A stretch of 64,000 nucleotides of DNA from Actinoallomurus sp963850195 (GCA_963850195.1 CAWKKD010000005.1:2232001-2296000), one strand, 5' to 3'. Shown: positions 53,063 to 62,118, counted from the stretch's first letter. The notes: generated by a model from the letters alone, not told the origin. Program-made: numbers and translations.

Positions 53063-53080
53063 TGAGGCGAGGCTGAAGGT
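53063..53080. promoter_or_regulatory. Response-regulator box upstream of htrA
   Basis: CTGAGG-CGAGG-CTGAAGG: two CTGARR half-sites spaced 11 bp start to start, as expected for an OmpR-type dimer. The same layout occurs at 50013-50030 and 55330-55346. Confidence 0.55.
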
Positions 53081-53113
53081 TGCCGCAATAAGGCCCGTAT
53101 AAGGGCTCAGAGC

Positions 53114-54601
53114 CTACGAACGGGCGGGCTCGACCGGGTCGGTGTCGACGGTGTCGACGGCGTCGGGGTCGAGAGGGAGAACGACGCGGAACGTCGCGCC
53201 CTCGCCGGGCTCGGTCTCGACGTCCACGGTGCCGCCGTGCGCCTCGACGAGACCGGCGACGATTGCGAGCCCGAGCCCGGTGCCGCCGCGGCTGCGGGCC
53301 GGATCGGCGCGGTAGAAGCGCTCGAACACCCGCTCCGCGGCCTCGGCCGGCATGCCGGGCCCTCGGTCGGCGACCTCGAGCACCGCCGCGGGCGCCTCGC
53401 CGAGCACCCCGGACCGTACGACCACCTCGACGGTGGTGCCGGCCGGGGTGTGCTGGAGCGCGTTGTTGACCAGGTTGCCGATGACCTGCCGGAGGCGTAT
53501 CTCGTCGCCGGTCACGATGAACGCCGACTCGCCGCGTACCGACAGGGAGACCTCACGGTCGGGCGCCAGGACGCGCGCGTCGTGTACGGCGTCGGCGGCG
53601 AGGGCGAGCAGGTCGACGGGCCGGCGCGCGAGCGGGCGCTGCTGGTCGAGCCGCGCCAGGACCAGCAGGTCGTCGACGAGCACGCCCATCCGGACCGCCT
53701 CGTCCTCGACGCGGCTGATCAGCCGGTCGAGCTCGACGCGATCGACGTCGTCGCGCTGCCGGTAGTACTCGGCGAAGCCACGGATGACACTGAGCGGGGT
53801 ACGGAGCTCGTGGCTGGCGTCGGCGACGAACCTCCGCATCCGCTCCTCCGATTCCCGCGCGGTCGCCTCCGACTCCGACTGGGCACGGAACGCCGTCTCG
53901 ATCTGGCTGAGCATGCTGTTGAGCGCGTTGCCCAGCCGGCCGACCTCGGTGTTCGGGTCGGCCTCCGAAACACGACGGGACAGGTCGCCTGCGGCGATGG
54001 CCTCGGCGGTGTGCTCGATGTTGACCAGGGGACGCAGGCTCGCCCGTACGATCGCGATGCCCAGGCCCGCCACCAGCACCAGGACGAGGCTGCCCACGAC
54101 GATCTCGACGCCGATCAGCCGGCCGGCGGTGCGCTCGGCGTCGCGCAGGTCGGCGGCGGCGACCACGAACCCGGTGCCCGCCTGCTCGATGCGCACGCGC
54201 CAGCGCAGGTCGCCGGTGAACGCGTCCACGGTGACCGGCTTGCCGGCGTGGGAGGTGAGCCAGGCGGCGTCCTGCGGAACGTTCGGGTCGGTCTCGTCGG
54301 TACGCCACAGGGGCCGCGCGGACTGCCAGATGATGCGGCCCGTCGCGTCGCGGAGCTGCACCGGGTACGGGCCGGTGACCGGCACCCGCCGCTCGTACCC
54401 GGGCTGGGTGGCGATCCGGGAGATCAGTCGCGTCACGCTCGTCAGCTGCTGGTCCGTACGGTCCAGCAGGTATCCGCGCATCACCGAGACACCCGCCACG
54501 CTGACCACGAGAAGCGCGAGGGCGACCAGTGCCAGCACGGCGGCGATGAGCTTCACCCGCAGCGGCGTCCGTGCGGACAGGCGGGTCGCCCAGGTGGCCA
54601 C
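53114..54601 (-). CDS. Two-component sensor histidine kinase
   Basis: A 495-aa kinase: span 1 (VKLIAAVLALVALALLVVSV), an extracytoplasmic sensor of about 130 residues without cysteines, span 2 (VVGSLVLVLVAGLGIAIVRA), HAMP, H-box ADASHELRTPLSVIRGFAEY, N-box G-N-L-V-N-N-A-L-Q-H, and G boxes D-R-G-P-G-M and RGGTGLGLAIVAGLVEAHGG. GTG start shares one base with the stop of the response regulator gene. MprB/CutS-like in layout; the signal is probably envelope stress. Confidence 0.93.
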   Translation of the reverse strand: MATWATRLSARTPLRVKLIAAVLALVALALLVVSVAGVSVMRGYLLDRTDQQLTSVTRLISRIATQPGYERRVPVTGPYPVQLRDATGRIIWQSARPLWRTDETDPNVPQDAAWLTSHAGKPVTVDAFTGDLRWRVRIEQAGTGFVVAAADLRDAERTAGRLIGVEIVVGSLVLVLVAGLGIAIVRASLRPLVNIEHTAEAIAAGDLSRRVSEADPNTEVGRLGNALNSMLSQIETAFRAQSESEATARESEERMRRFVADASHELRTPLSVIRGFAEYYRQRDDVDRVELDRLISRVEDEAVRMGVLVDDLLVLARLDQQRPLARRPVDLLALAADAVHDARVLAPDREVSLSVRGESAFIVTGDEIRLRQVIGNLVNNALQHTPAGTTVEVVVRSGVLGEAPAAVLEVADRGPGMPAEAAERVFERFYRADPARSRGGTGLGLAIVAGLVEAHGGTVDVETEPGEGATFRVVLPLDPDAVDTVDTDPVEPARS

Positions 54602-55296
54602 TACCGCTCCGGAGGCAGGCGCAGGACGTATCCGACGCCGCGAAGCGTGTGGATCAGGCGGGGGCCGAGCTTGTCGAGCTTGCGGCGGAGCACGGAGACG
54701 TACGACTCGACGATGCCGGTGTCGCCGCGGAAGTCGTAGTCCCAGACGTGGTCGAGGATCTGCGCCTTGGACAGCACGCGGTTGGCGTTGGTCATGAAGT
54801 AACGCAGCAGCTTGAACTCGGTCGGCGAGAGCTGGATGGGCTTGCCGGACCGCCACACCTCGTGGCTCTCTTCGTCGAGTTCGAGGTCGGCGAAGCTCAG
54901 TCTGGGCGGCGCCTCGGCCGGACCGCTCTGGGCGCGGCGGAGTACGGCGCGGATGCGGGCGATCACCTCTTCGAGGCTGAACGGCTTGGTCACGTAGTCG
55001 TCGCCGCCGAGCGTCAGCCCACGGATCTTGTCCTGGGTGGCGTCGCGCGCGGTGAGGAAGAGCACCGGGATGTGCGCGCCGCCGCCCCGCAGCCGGCGAA
55101 TGACGTCGAAGCCGTCCATGTCGGGGAGCATGACGTCGAGCACGATGAGGTCGGGCCGTTTCTGCATGGCGACCTGCACCGCCTCGGAGCCGTCGGTCGC
55201 CGTCACCACCTCGAACCCGGCGTAACGGAGGCTGCCCGAGAGCAGCTCCAAAATGTTGGGTTCGTCCTCGACCACCAGTAGGCGCGCTTCGCTCAC
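54601..55296 (-). CDS. OmpR/PhoB-family response regulator
   Basis: A 231-aa regulator. Receiver: E-D-E-P acidic pair, phosphorylation Asp in LIVLDVMLPDMDGFDVIRRL, K in D-D-Y-V-T-K-P-F. The C-terminal winged helix has IQLSPTEFKLLRYFMTNANR and RGVGYVLRL. GTG at 55296 sits within a perfect 8-bp inverted repeat. It likely controls its own operon, htrA and the adaptor genes through CTGARR repeats. Confidence 0.93.
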   Translation of the reverse strand: MSEARLLVVEDEPNILELLSGSLRYAGFEVVTATDGSEAVQVAMQKRPDLIVLDVMLPDMDGFDVIRRLRGGGAHIPVLFLTARDATQDKIRGLTLGGDDYVTKPFSLEEVIARIRAVLRRAQSGPAEAPPRLSFADLELDEESHEVWRSGKPIQLSPTEFKLLRYFMTNANRVLSKAQILDHVWDYDFRGDTGIVESYVSVLRRKLDKLGPRLIHTLRGVGYVLRLPPER

Positions 55297-55315
55297 AGGC
55301 CAATAGTGGCCTGTG
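55294..55315. promoter_or_regulatory. Inverted repeat CACAGGCC-N6-GGCCTGTG on the response-regulator start
   Basis: The perfect 8-bp arms include the GTG start codon on the minus strand. In RNA the start codon would be the 3' end of a stable hairpin. It may be an operator or a translational switch. Confidence 0.5.
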
Positions 55316-55329
55316 GAGTTGAGGACTAC

Positions 55330-55346
55330 CTGAAAACGTCCTGAGG
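55330..55346. promoter_or_regulatory. Response-regulator box upstream of the two-component operon
   Basis: CTGAAAACGTCCTGAGG: half-sites CTGAAA and CTGAGG start 11 bp apart, 34 bp before the regulator start. Probable autoregulation. Confidence 0.5.
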
Positions 55347-55391
55347 GAGATCTAGAGGAACCCCCACCGCCGCCTGTGCACGGACGATCAC

Positions 55392-56288
55392 TCAGAGGGG
55401 CGCGTGACCTGCGCTCTCGCGATAGTGGCGCTCGGCGAGGTCACGGAACCGGCGCGCCGCCGCCGACAGATACGTGTCCCCGCGCCACACGACGCGGAGC
55501 ACGCGGCGGCAGTCGGGGACGTCGAGACGCAGCCAGGCGACCGGCGGGTCCGGCGTGGCGCGGTGGGCGATGGCGGGCAGCAGCCCGACCCCGACGCCGG
55601 CGCTGACCAGCCCGCGGATCGCGGCGGGCTCATCGCCCTCGCACGCGATGACCGGCCGCGTCCCCTCATCGGCGAACAGCCGGTCCAGCAGGGCACGCTG
55701 CCAGTGCCCCGGCCGGGTCGTGATGAACGGCTCGTCGGCGAGCGCGGCCACGCCGACACTCGTACGCCGGGCGAGGGGGTGGCGTTCGGACACGGCGAGG
55801 AGCACCTCCTCACTGAGGACCGCGACCGAGCGCAACGCCGGCCCCTCCAGCGGCTGGGAGCCGACGCACAGGTCGACGTCCCCGCCGGACAGCAGCCGGA
55901 GCATCTCCGGCGCCGGCCCCTGGTAGAGCCGCACCCGTACGCCGGGGTGTTCCCGCAGGAAACGGGCGAGCAGGTTGCCGAGGGCCTGGAGGTTCTCCGC
56001 GGCGACGGCGAGGGTGCCCTGGTCGAGCCCTGCCGCGTCGGCCAGCTCCCGACGCGCGTCGTCGAGCGCCCCCAGGGCCCGGTCGACGTGCGCCAGGAAC
56101 GCCGCCCCGAACCGGTTGAGCCGGATCCGCCGCCCATGCCGGTCGAACAGCGGCACCCCCAGCTCGGCCTCGAGCCGGGCGATGGCGCGGCTGAGCGAGG
56201 GCTGCGCGACCCGCAGCTCGTCGGCGGCCCGGCTGATGTGCTCCCGCCGCGCGACCTCCTGGAAGTACCGCAGCTGCAGCAGCTCCAC
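55392..56288 (-). CDS. LysR-family transcriptional regulator
   Basis: A 298-aa regulator with the N-terminal HTH ELLQLRYFQEVARREHISRA then ADELRVAQPSLSRAIARLEA, and a type 2 periplasmic-binding effector domain. The GTG at 56288 (V-E-L-L-Q) has GAGGAG seven bases upstream; an ATG five codons earlier lacks one and overlaps a palindrome. Divergent from an MFS exporter, which it likely controls. Confidence 0.9.
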   Translation of the reverse strand: MELLQLRYFQEVARREHISRAADELRVAQPSLSRAIARLEAELGVPLFDRHGRRIRLNRFGAAFLAHVDRALGALDDARRELADAAGLDQGTLAVAAENLQALGNLLARFLREHPGVRVRLYQGPAPEMLRLLSGGDVDLCVGSQPLEGPALRSVAVLSEEVLLAVSERHPLARRTSVGVAALADEPFITTRPGHWQRALLDRLFADEGTRPVIACEGDEPAAIRGLVSAGVGVGLLPAIAHRATPDPPVAWLRLDVPDCRRVLRVVWRGDTYLSAAARRFRDLAERHYRESAGHAPL

Positions 56289-56300
56289 GCGTACGCTCCT

Positions 56301-56318
56301 CATGCCTTTGGAGGCATG
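56301..56318. promoter_or_regulatory. Palindrome CATGCCT-N4-AGGCATG
   Basis: Perfect 7-bp arms with a 4-bp spacer, 13 bp before the LysR start and 90 bp before the divergent exporter. LysR proteins usually bind such a site to repress their own gene and activate the divergent one. Confidence 0.55.
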
Positions 56319-56407
56319 AGGATATGGCAGAACCGGTCTTGGAAGGTATGAACGATCCCGCCTAGTGTCGGCCTCGTCCCCAATTCCCCCGCCCTGGAGG
56401 CCCGCGC

Positions 56408-58069
56408 ATGACCAACAACAGGCGCGCGCCCGACGACAGCACGTCCGCGAGCGCGGCGGCCACCGGCGGCGCGGCGATCAGCGAGCCGCCGACCGGGGAC
56501 GGCTCCCGCGAGGCCCCGGCCGCCGGTGTCTCTTCGGCCGGGAGCGCGGCGACCACCGACGGATCCCCGGCCCACGACAGCGCGACGGCCGGCCGTGGCC
56601 CCTCGACCGTCCAGGACGCGCCCTCCGGCGGGTCTCCGGCCACCGCGACGCCCGGCCAGGACGCGGGGCGCGGTGGGTGGGGGACGCTGGCGGTCGTCGC
56701 GGGTGGGCTTTTCCTGGCCGTCCTGTCCAGCACGGTGACCGGGGTGGCGCTGCCGACGATCGGTGCGGCGTTGCGGGCCGGGCCGACGGACCTGCAGTGG
56801 ATCGTCGACGCGTACGTGCTGGTGTACGCGAGCCTCCTGGTCGCGGGCGGATCCATCGGCGACCGGCGTGGGCGTAAGGGGTTGTTCGTCCTCGGCCTGG
56901 CGATCTTCGGGCTCGGCGCGCTGGTCGGCGGGCTGGCGTCGTCGGTTCCGGTACTGCTGGCCGGGCGCGTGCTTCAGGGGCTCGGCCCGGCGCTGGTGAT
57001 CCCGGGCAGCCTGACGATCATCCGCGTGACGTTTCCCGAGCCGCGGCGGCGGGCGATCGCGATCGGGTTCTGGTCGACCGGGTCGGGGCTCGCGCTGGCG
57101 GTGGGGCCGATGCTCGGCGGCGTGATCGTCGACGTGCTCGGCTGGCGGTGGACGCTGCTGTTCAACGTGCCACTGGCCGCGGCGCTGGCGCTGCTCGCCG
57201 GACGGGTCATCCCCCGGCTGCCGAGATCGCGGACGCGGGAGCCGTTCGACCGGGTCGGGGCCCTGCTGACGACGGCCGGGATCGCGGCCTTGGCGTTCGG
57301 CCTCATCGAGGGGCGGCAGTACGGCTGGACGTCACCGGCCATCCTGGGCGCGTTCGTGGCGGGCGTCGTGGCCCTGGCCGCCTTCGTCCACTGGGAGCGC
57401 CGCAGGAAGGAACCGCTGGTCGACGTCTCGCTGTTCCGCCTGCCGGCCTTCACCGTCGCGAACATCACCGGCCTGGTGGTGTTCTTCGCCTTCATCGGGC
57501 TCATCGTCTACTTGAGCGCGTACTTCCAGCAGGTCCAGGGGCACTCGGCCGTCGAGGCAGGCGCGGACGTGTCCGCGATCGGCATCGCGTTCGCGCTCGC
57601 CGCGCCGGTGTCCGGGCGGCTGGTCGGCCGGGTCGGCCCGCTGCCGCCGATGCTCGCGGGCCTGACCGTCGGCGGCGCCGCGGTGCTCGGCCTGCTGCGG
57701 GTCGGCACCGACACCGGCATCGGGGCGCTGTGGTGGGACCTGGCGCTCGGCGGGTTCGGCATCGGCATGTGCATGCCGCCGATGACCACGATCGCGGTGT
57801 CGTCGACCGACGCCGCGCACGCCGGGATGGCCTCGGCGGTGCACAACGCGACGCGGCAGCTCGGGCAGGTCCTGGGCATCGCCGTGCTCGGCGCGCTGGT
57901 CTATGCCCGGCTGCCCGAACTGGGCGCCGGTCGCAGGCTGGACCCCGTACGGCGGGCGCTCTTCGTCGAGGGCCTGCACCACGCGCTGTGGGTGGCCGGC
58001 CTCGCGCTACTGGCCACCGCCGGGCTCGTGGCATGGCTCTTCACACGCACCGCCCGGCGGACCGCCTGA
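56408..58069 (+). CDS. MFS multidrug exporter, DHA2 family, with long N-terminal tail
   Basis: A 553-aa, 14-span exporter (spans from LAVVAGGLFLAVLSSTVTGV at about residue 95). A 90-residue cytoplasmic tail rich in Ala, Ser, Gly and Thr precedes the first span; it is not part of the family core. Loop motif GDRRGRKGLFVLGLAIFGLG is intact. ATG with CTGGAGG upstream. Probably controlled by the divergent LysR. Confidence 0.88.
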   Translation: MTNNRRAPDDSTSASAAATGGAAISEPPTGDGSREAPAAGVSSAGSAATTDGSPAHDSATAGRGPSTVQDAPSGGSPATATPGQDAGRGGWGTLAVVAGGLFLAVLSSTVTGVALPTIGAALRAGPTDLQWIVDAYVLVYASLLVAGGSIGDRRGRKGLFVLGLAIFGLGALVGGLASSVPVLLAGRVLQGLGPALVIPGSLTIIRVTFPEPRRRAIAIGFWSTGSGLALAVGPMLGGVIVDVLGWRWTLLFNVPLAAALALLAGRVIPRLPRSRTREPFDRVGALLTTAGIAALAFGLIEGRQYGWTSPAILGAFVAGVVALAAFVHWERRRKEPLVDVSLFRLPAFTVANITGLVVFFAFIGLIVYLSAYFQQVQGHSAVEAGADVSAIGIAFALAAPVSGRLVGRVGPLPPMLAGLTVGGAAVLGLLRVGTDTGIGALWWDLALGGFGIGMCMPPMTTIAVSSTDAAHAGMASAVHNATRQLGQVLGIAVLGALVYARLPELGAGRRLDPVRRALFVEGLHHALWVAGLALLATAGLVAWLFTRTARRTA

Positions 58070-58077
58070 CGGAACCG

Positions 58078-58359
58078 TCAGCCCTCGCTGGGCTTCGCCG
58101 AAGCCTCGGTGCTCTCCGGAGCCTCGTTGCTCTCCGAAGTCTCGTTGCTCTCCGAAGCCTCGGCCCTCTCCGCCTTCTCCCGCTGCTCCCGCTCCCAGTC
58201 GGCCTGGCGAAGCTCGTCCTCACGCGGCGCCTGGATGCGAGCGATCTGCTTGTTCATGGAGCGGACCAGGAAGAAGAGGGTCACGCCCAGCGCGGCGACC
58301 ACGAAGAACGCGATCACTCCGGGGGTGACCTGGTCTTCGTTGACCGCGAGAACCATCAT
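58078..58359 (-). CDS. Small single-span protein with acidic repeat tail
   Basis: A 93-aa protein with one span (VTPGVIAFFVVAALGVTLFF), a basic juxtamembrane segment and a tail of imperfect hexapeptides E-A-S-E-S-N, E-T-S-E-S-N, E-A-P-E-S-T. The start overlaps the mca stop (ATGA), with AGGAGAAGG upstream. Proteins of this kind routinely follow mca in actinomycetes. Function unknown. Confidence 0.8.
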   Translation of the reverse strand: MMVLAVNEDQVTPGVIAFFVVAALGVTLFFLVRSMNKQIARIQAPREDELRQADWEREQREKAERAEASESNETSESNEAPESTEASAKPSEG

Positions 58360-59249
58360 GGCAGGCACACCTTCTCCTGAACTCCGGCGAACAGGTCGTT
58401 CTCCGGGAGTTCCGTATCAACCAATGAACGCGCCAAATGGTAGTCCTCGGTCGGCCATGCCTCGCGCTTGACCTCGGCCGGGCAGACGAAGAAGAAGCCC
58501 GTGGGGTCGATCTGGGTGGCGTGGGCGATCAGCGCCCGGTCGCGTACCTCGAAGTAGTCGGCGCATGGGACCCGCGTGGTGATCTCCCACTTGGGCGCGC
58601 GGTCCTCCCAGCGCTTCAACATCTCGATGTAGGGCGACTCGAGGCCGGCGCGGAGCATCCCCTCGTGCTCGGCCATCATGCGCTCCTGGTGGAACGTCAT
58701 GTGGTAGTAGAGCTTCAGGGGCTGCCAGGGCTCGCCCGTGCCCGGATAGCGCTCCGGGTCGCCCGCGGCCTCGAACGCCTCGATCGAGACCTTGTGGGTC
58801 ATGATGTGGTCGGGGTGCGGGTAGCCGCCGTTTTCGTCGTAGGTCAGGATGACGTGCGGCCGGAACTCCCGTACGGCGCGGACCAGGGGCTCACTGGCGA
58901 CCTCGAGCTCCTGCAGGCCGAAGCAGCCCTCGGGCAGCGGCGGCAGCGGGTCGCCCTCGGGCAGGCCCGAGTCGACGAAGCCCAGCCACTCCTGCTCGAC
59001 GCCGAGGATCTCGCGCGCCTTGGCCATCTCCTCCATGCGCACGGCGGTGAGGTCGGCCTTGATCTCGGGCCGGTCCATCGCGGGGTTGAGGATGTCGCCG
59101 CGCTCGCCACCGGTGCAGGTGATCACGAGGACCTGCACGCCCTCGGCGGAATATCGGGCCATCGTGGCCGCGCCCTTGCTGGACTCGTCGTCCGGGTGGG
59201 CGTGCACGGCCATCAGGCGAAACGGTTCCCGGCACGGTGTCTCGGACAA
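58356..59249 (-). CDS. mca: Mycothiol S-conjugate amidase
   Basis: A 297-aa LmbE/PIG-L zinc amidase that cleaves mycothiol conjugates of toxins to a mercapturic acid and GlcN-Ins. The zinc motif A-H-P-D-D-E is in LMAVHAHPDDESSKGAATMA, and Y-P-H-P-D-H-I-M-T-H-K provides the other ligands. TTG start at 59249 with GGGAG six bases upstream; no suitable ATG or GTG exists in front of the conserved domain. Divergent from the DUF4307 gene. Confidence 0.94.
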   Translation of the reverse strand: MSETPCREPFRLMAVHAHPDDESSKGAATMARYSAEGVQVLVITCTGGERGDILNPAMDRPEIKADLTAVRMEEMAKAREILGVEQEWLGFVDSGLPEGDPLPPLPEGCFGLQELEVASEPLVRAVREFRPHVILTYDENGGYPHPDHIMTHKVSIEAFEAAGDPERYPGTGEPWQPLKLYYHMTFHQERMMAEHEGMLRAGLESPYIEMLKRWEDRAPKWEITTRVPCADYFEVRDRALIAHATQIDPTGFFFVCPAEVKREAWPTEDYHLARSLVDTELPENDLFAGVQEKVCLP

Positions 59250-59359
59250 CGGAGGCTCCCGGTCAGCGTATGGTCATCTGGGTTCGGACGAGGATCCCCG
59301 ACCCCCGTCCAGGATGATTCTTCCTGAGAACACCGACAGACCGCACGGAGATTCCCGCC

Positions 59360-59716
59360 ATGACGACGACCACCCGAGGCAACAAAGTGGCCTATACGGT
59401 CATCGGCGCGTTCGTGGCGTTGTGCGCGATCGGGTGGGCGATCATCATGGCCCACACGGAGGGTCCGCCCGGGATCAGCCCCGAGGTCGTGTCGTGGCAG
59501 GCCACCGCGGGTTCGGTGCGCGTGCACTACCAGATCGCCAAGCCGAAGTCCGACGACCTGCACTGCTCGGTCGTCGCCTATGCCCCGTCCCACGCGGAGG
59601 TGGGCCGCTCGGAGGTCATCGTGCCGCCGGGCACCTCGAGCGTCGACACGCACCGGGAGGTGCCGACCTCGTCCCGCGCGACATCCGTGGACGTCAGAGA
59701 TTGCCGCATAGGTTAA
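59360..59716 (+). CDS. DUF4307 membrane protein
   Basis: A 118-aa protein with one span (KVAYTVIGAFVALCAIGWAI, about 9-29) and a small beta-rich extracytoplasmic domain (VSWQATAGSVRVHYQIAKPK) with two cysteines (H-C-S-V and R-D-C-R) that could pair. DUF4307 lies between mca and greA throughout actinobacteria, as here. Function unknown. Confidence 0.88.
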   Translation: MTTTTRGNKVAYTVIGAFVALCAIGWAIIMAHTEGPPGISPEVVSWQATAGSVRVHYQIAKPKSDDLHCSVVAYAPSHAEVGRSEVIVPPGTSSVDTHREVPTSSRATSVDVRDCRIG

Positions 59717-59849
59717 AACCCTGTCCCCAATGGGGAACAAACAAGAACGTCATACCGACACAAAGCTCTCTTGCGCTGGCTACTTCACGTTTGAATGCCG
59801 GTAGCCTTGAGAGTTCTACGGCCACACTTCACGTGAATGAGGAGTACTC

Positions 59850-60350
59850 GTGACCGAGACCCGAGACGCCAACGTCACCTGGCTTACCCAGGAGGCGTAC
59901 GACCGGCTCAAGAATGAGCTGGACTATCTCACGGGCGAGGGCCGGATCGAGATCGCCGCCAAGATCGAGGCCGCCCGCGACGAAGGCGACCTGAAGGAGA
60001 ACGGCGGCTACCACGCGGCCAAGGAAGAGCAGGGCAAGCAGGAGGGCCGCGCCCTCCAGCTTCAGCAGATCCTGCTCAACGCCCGCGTGGGCGAAGCGCC
60101 CCGTACCGAAGGCGTGGTCGGCCCCGGCATGACCGTAACGGTCCAGTTCGCGGGCGACGACGAGGAGGTCACCTTCCTGCTCGCCTCGCGTGAGGAGAGC
60201 GGCGCGCCGATCGACGTCTACTCGCCGAAGTCGCCGCTGGGTGCGGCGATCAACGGCAAGAAGGTCGGAGAGAAGGCCAAGTACAACCTCCCCAACGGCC
60301 GGAGCATGGGCGTCGAGATCCTCGACGCCACGCCCTACGCCGGCAAATGA
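59850..60350 (+). CDS. greA: Transcription elongation factor GreA
   Basis: A 166-aa factor that rescues backtracked RNA polymerase by stimulating transcript cleavage. The N-terminal coiled coil has the acidic tip IEAARDEGDLKENGGYHAAK; the C-terminal FKBP-like domain includes S-P-K-S-P-L-G-A-A-I and KVGEKAKYNLPNG. GTG at 59850 with GAGGAG upstream. Confidence 0.95.
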   Translation: MTETRDANVTWLTQEAYDRLKNELDYLTGEGRIEIAAKIEAARDEGDLKENGGYHAAKEEQGKQEGRALQLQQILLNARVGEAPRTEGVVGPGMTVTVQFAGDDEEVTFLLASREESGAPIDVYSPKSPLGAAINGKKVGEKAKYNLPNGRSMGVEILDATPYAGK

Positions 60351-60373
60351 GCCGCCCCGGGCCGCCCGCAGGT

Positions 60374-60841
60374 TCACTCGCGCGCGGCGGCCCGTACCAG
60401 CGGCAGGGTTCGCTGGTGCACCGGCGTCGCCAGTGCGATCACCGTCGATGATCGATGCACGCCCTCGACATCGACGACGAGGTCGATGACCCGCTGCAGG
60501 TCCTGATTCCCGCGTCCCACGATGCGGCACAGCATGTCGCCACCGCCGGTGATCGTGTGCACCTCGATCACCTCCGGGATGGCCGCCAGCCGCGCCGCCA
60601 CCGGCTCATGCCCGCCCGCCTGCCGGATCTCCAGCGTGACGAACGCGGTGACCTGGTAGCCGAGCGCCGCCGGGTCGATCTCCGGGCCGTACCCCCGGAT
60701 CACCCCGCGCTCCTGCATCCGGTCGAGCCGGGCCTGTACGGTCCCCCGCGCGACGCCGAGACGGCGTGAACACTCCAGTACACCGATGCGCGGCTCGTCC
60801 GTGAGCAGCGCGATCAGGCGGGCGTCGATGTCATCGATCAT
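60374..60841 (-). CDS. Lrp/AsnC-family transcriptional regulator
   Basis: A 155-aa regulator: HTH RIGVLECSRRLGVARGTVQA then RLDRMQERGVIRGYGPEIDP, and a RAM ligand domain with the usual H-T-I-T-G-G-G-D-M-L-C-R. ATG at 60841 with GAGGGAAG upstream. Divergent from hppD over 158 bp with paired TGTACA sites, so tyrosine or a related aromatic is a likely effector. Confidence 0.9.
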   Translation of the reverse strand: MIDDIDARLIALLTDEPRIGVLECSRRLGVARGTVQARLDRMQERGVIRGYGPEIDPAALGYQVTAFVTLEIRQAGGHEPVAARLAAIPEVIEVHTITGGGDMLCRIVGRGNQDLQRVIDLVVDVEGVHRSSTVIALATPVHQRTLPLVRAAARE

Positions 60842-60868
60842 GGCTTCCCTCGGCCGGACGTGGGCAGG

Positions 60869-60909
60869 GTGTACAGGTTTTCGGTGGTCTCTCAGTAGCA
60901 CTTGTACAC
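60869..60909. promoter_or_regulatory. Paired TGTACA sites between lrp-like gene and hppD
   Basis: GTGTACA (60869-60875) and TGTACAC (60903-60909) are inverted copies, each with a palindromic TGTACA core, 33 bp apart (about three helical turns). Suits an Lrp-type octamer bridging two sites. Confidence 0.55.
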
Positions 60910-60999
60910 ATTGTCCACCTCTTTAAGCGTCCCTTGCGCAGTATGTAGGCCAAGCCCGACATTGTGGGGGTCACTCGACCGATCCGCGCAGGGAGCATC

Positions 61000-62118
61000 A
61001 TGACCGACACAACGCACGGGCAGGACGCCTTCCCGGTCAAGGGCATGGACGCCGTGGTCTTCGCGGTGGGCAATGCCAAGCAGGCCGCGCATTACTACTC
61101 GACCGCGTTCGGCATGCGTTGTGTGGCGTACATGGGCCCCGAGACCGGCAGCCGTGACGAGGCCGCGTACGTCCTCGAGTCGGGCGGCGCGCGGTTCGTC
61201 GTCAAGGGCGCCGTACGCGCCGGTACCGCCCTCGGGCGTCACGTCGCCGAGCACGGCGACGGCGCCATCGACCTGGCCATCGAGGTGCCGGACGCCGAGG
61301 CCGCGTACGCACACGCGATCGCCCAGGGCGCGACCGGCGTCGAGGAGCCGTACGTCGTCGAGGACGAGCACGGCAAGGTCGTGATCGCCGCGATCGCCAC
61401 GTACGGCGAGACGCGGCACTCGCTCGTCGACCGGAGCAACTACGCGGGCCCCTACCTGCCCGGATACGTGGCCGCCGACCCGATCGTCGCCCCGCCGGAG
61501 AAGCGCTACTTCCAGGCGATCGACCACTGCGTCGGCAACGTCGAGCTCGGCAAGATGGACACCTGGGTGGAGTTCTACAAGCGCGTCATGGGCTTCACGA
61601 ACATGAAGGAGTTCGTGGGCGACGACATCGCCACCGAGTACTCCGCGCTGATGTCGAAGGTCGTCGCCGACGGCACCCGTAAGGTGAAGTTCCCGCTGAA
61701 CGAGCCGGCCATCGCCCAGAAGAAGTCGCAGATCGACGAGTATCTGGAGTTCTACGGCGGGCCGGGCATGCAGCACATCGCGCTCGCCACCAATGACATC
61801 CTGCACTCCGTCGACGCGATGCGCGCCGCCGGAGTGGAGTTCCTGAACACCCCGGACTCCTACTACGAGGACCCGGAGCTGCGCGAGCGCATCGGCCGGG
61901 TACGCGTGCCGATCGAGGAGCTGCAGAAGCGGAAGATCCTGGTCGACCGCGACGAGGACGGCTACCTGCTACAGATCTTCACCAAGCCCGTACAGGACCG
62001 GCCGACGGTCTTCTTCGAACTGATAGAGCGGCACGGCTCCCTCGGCTTCGGCAAGGGCAACTTCAAGGCCCTGTTCGAGGCGATCGAGCGCGAGCAGGAC
62101 CTGCGCGGCAACCTGTAG
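61000..62118 (+). CDS. hppD: 4-Hydroxyphenylpyruvate dioxygenase
   Basis: A 372-aa non-haem iron enzyme converting 4-hydroxyphenylpyruvate to homogentisate in tyrosine breakdown. Two vicinal-oxygen-chelate domains. Iron ligands are visible as His in Q-A-I-D-H-C-V-G-N-V, His in G-M-Q-H-I-A-L-A-T and Glu in V-F-F-E-L-I-E-R; the C-terminal F-G-K-G-N-F-K-A-L-F-E-A-I-E is intact. ATG at 61000 with GGGAG. No homogentisate dioxygenase is adjacent. Confidence 0.95.
   Translation: MTDTTHGQDAFPVKGMDAVVFAVGNAKQAAHYYSTAFGMRCVAYMGPETGSRDEAAYVLESGGARFVVKGAVRAGTALGRHVAEHGDGAIDLAIEVPDAEAAYAHAIAQGATGVEEPYVVEDEHGKVVIAAIATYGETRHSLVDRSNYAGPYLPGYVAADPIVAPPEKRYFQAIDHCVGNVELGKMDTWVEFYKRVMGFTNMKEFVGDDIATEYSALMSKVVADGTRKVKFPLNEPAIAQKKSQIDEYLEFYGGPGMQHIALATNDILHSVDAMRAAGVEFLNTPDSYYEDPELRERIGRVRVPIEELQKRKILVDRDEDGYLLQIFTKPVQDRPTVFFELIERHGSLGFGKGNFKALFEAIEREQDLRGNL

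Noticed and set aside
53114..55303. A 729-codon frame that would fuse the response regulator region with the histidine kinase
   Set aside because: The upstream part is an out-of-frame reading of the response regulator gene. The regulator is intact in its own frame and its stop shares one base with the kinase GTG.
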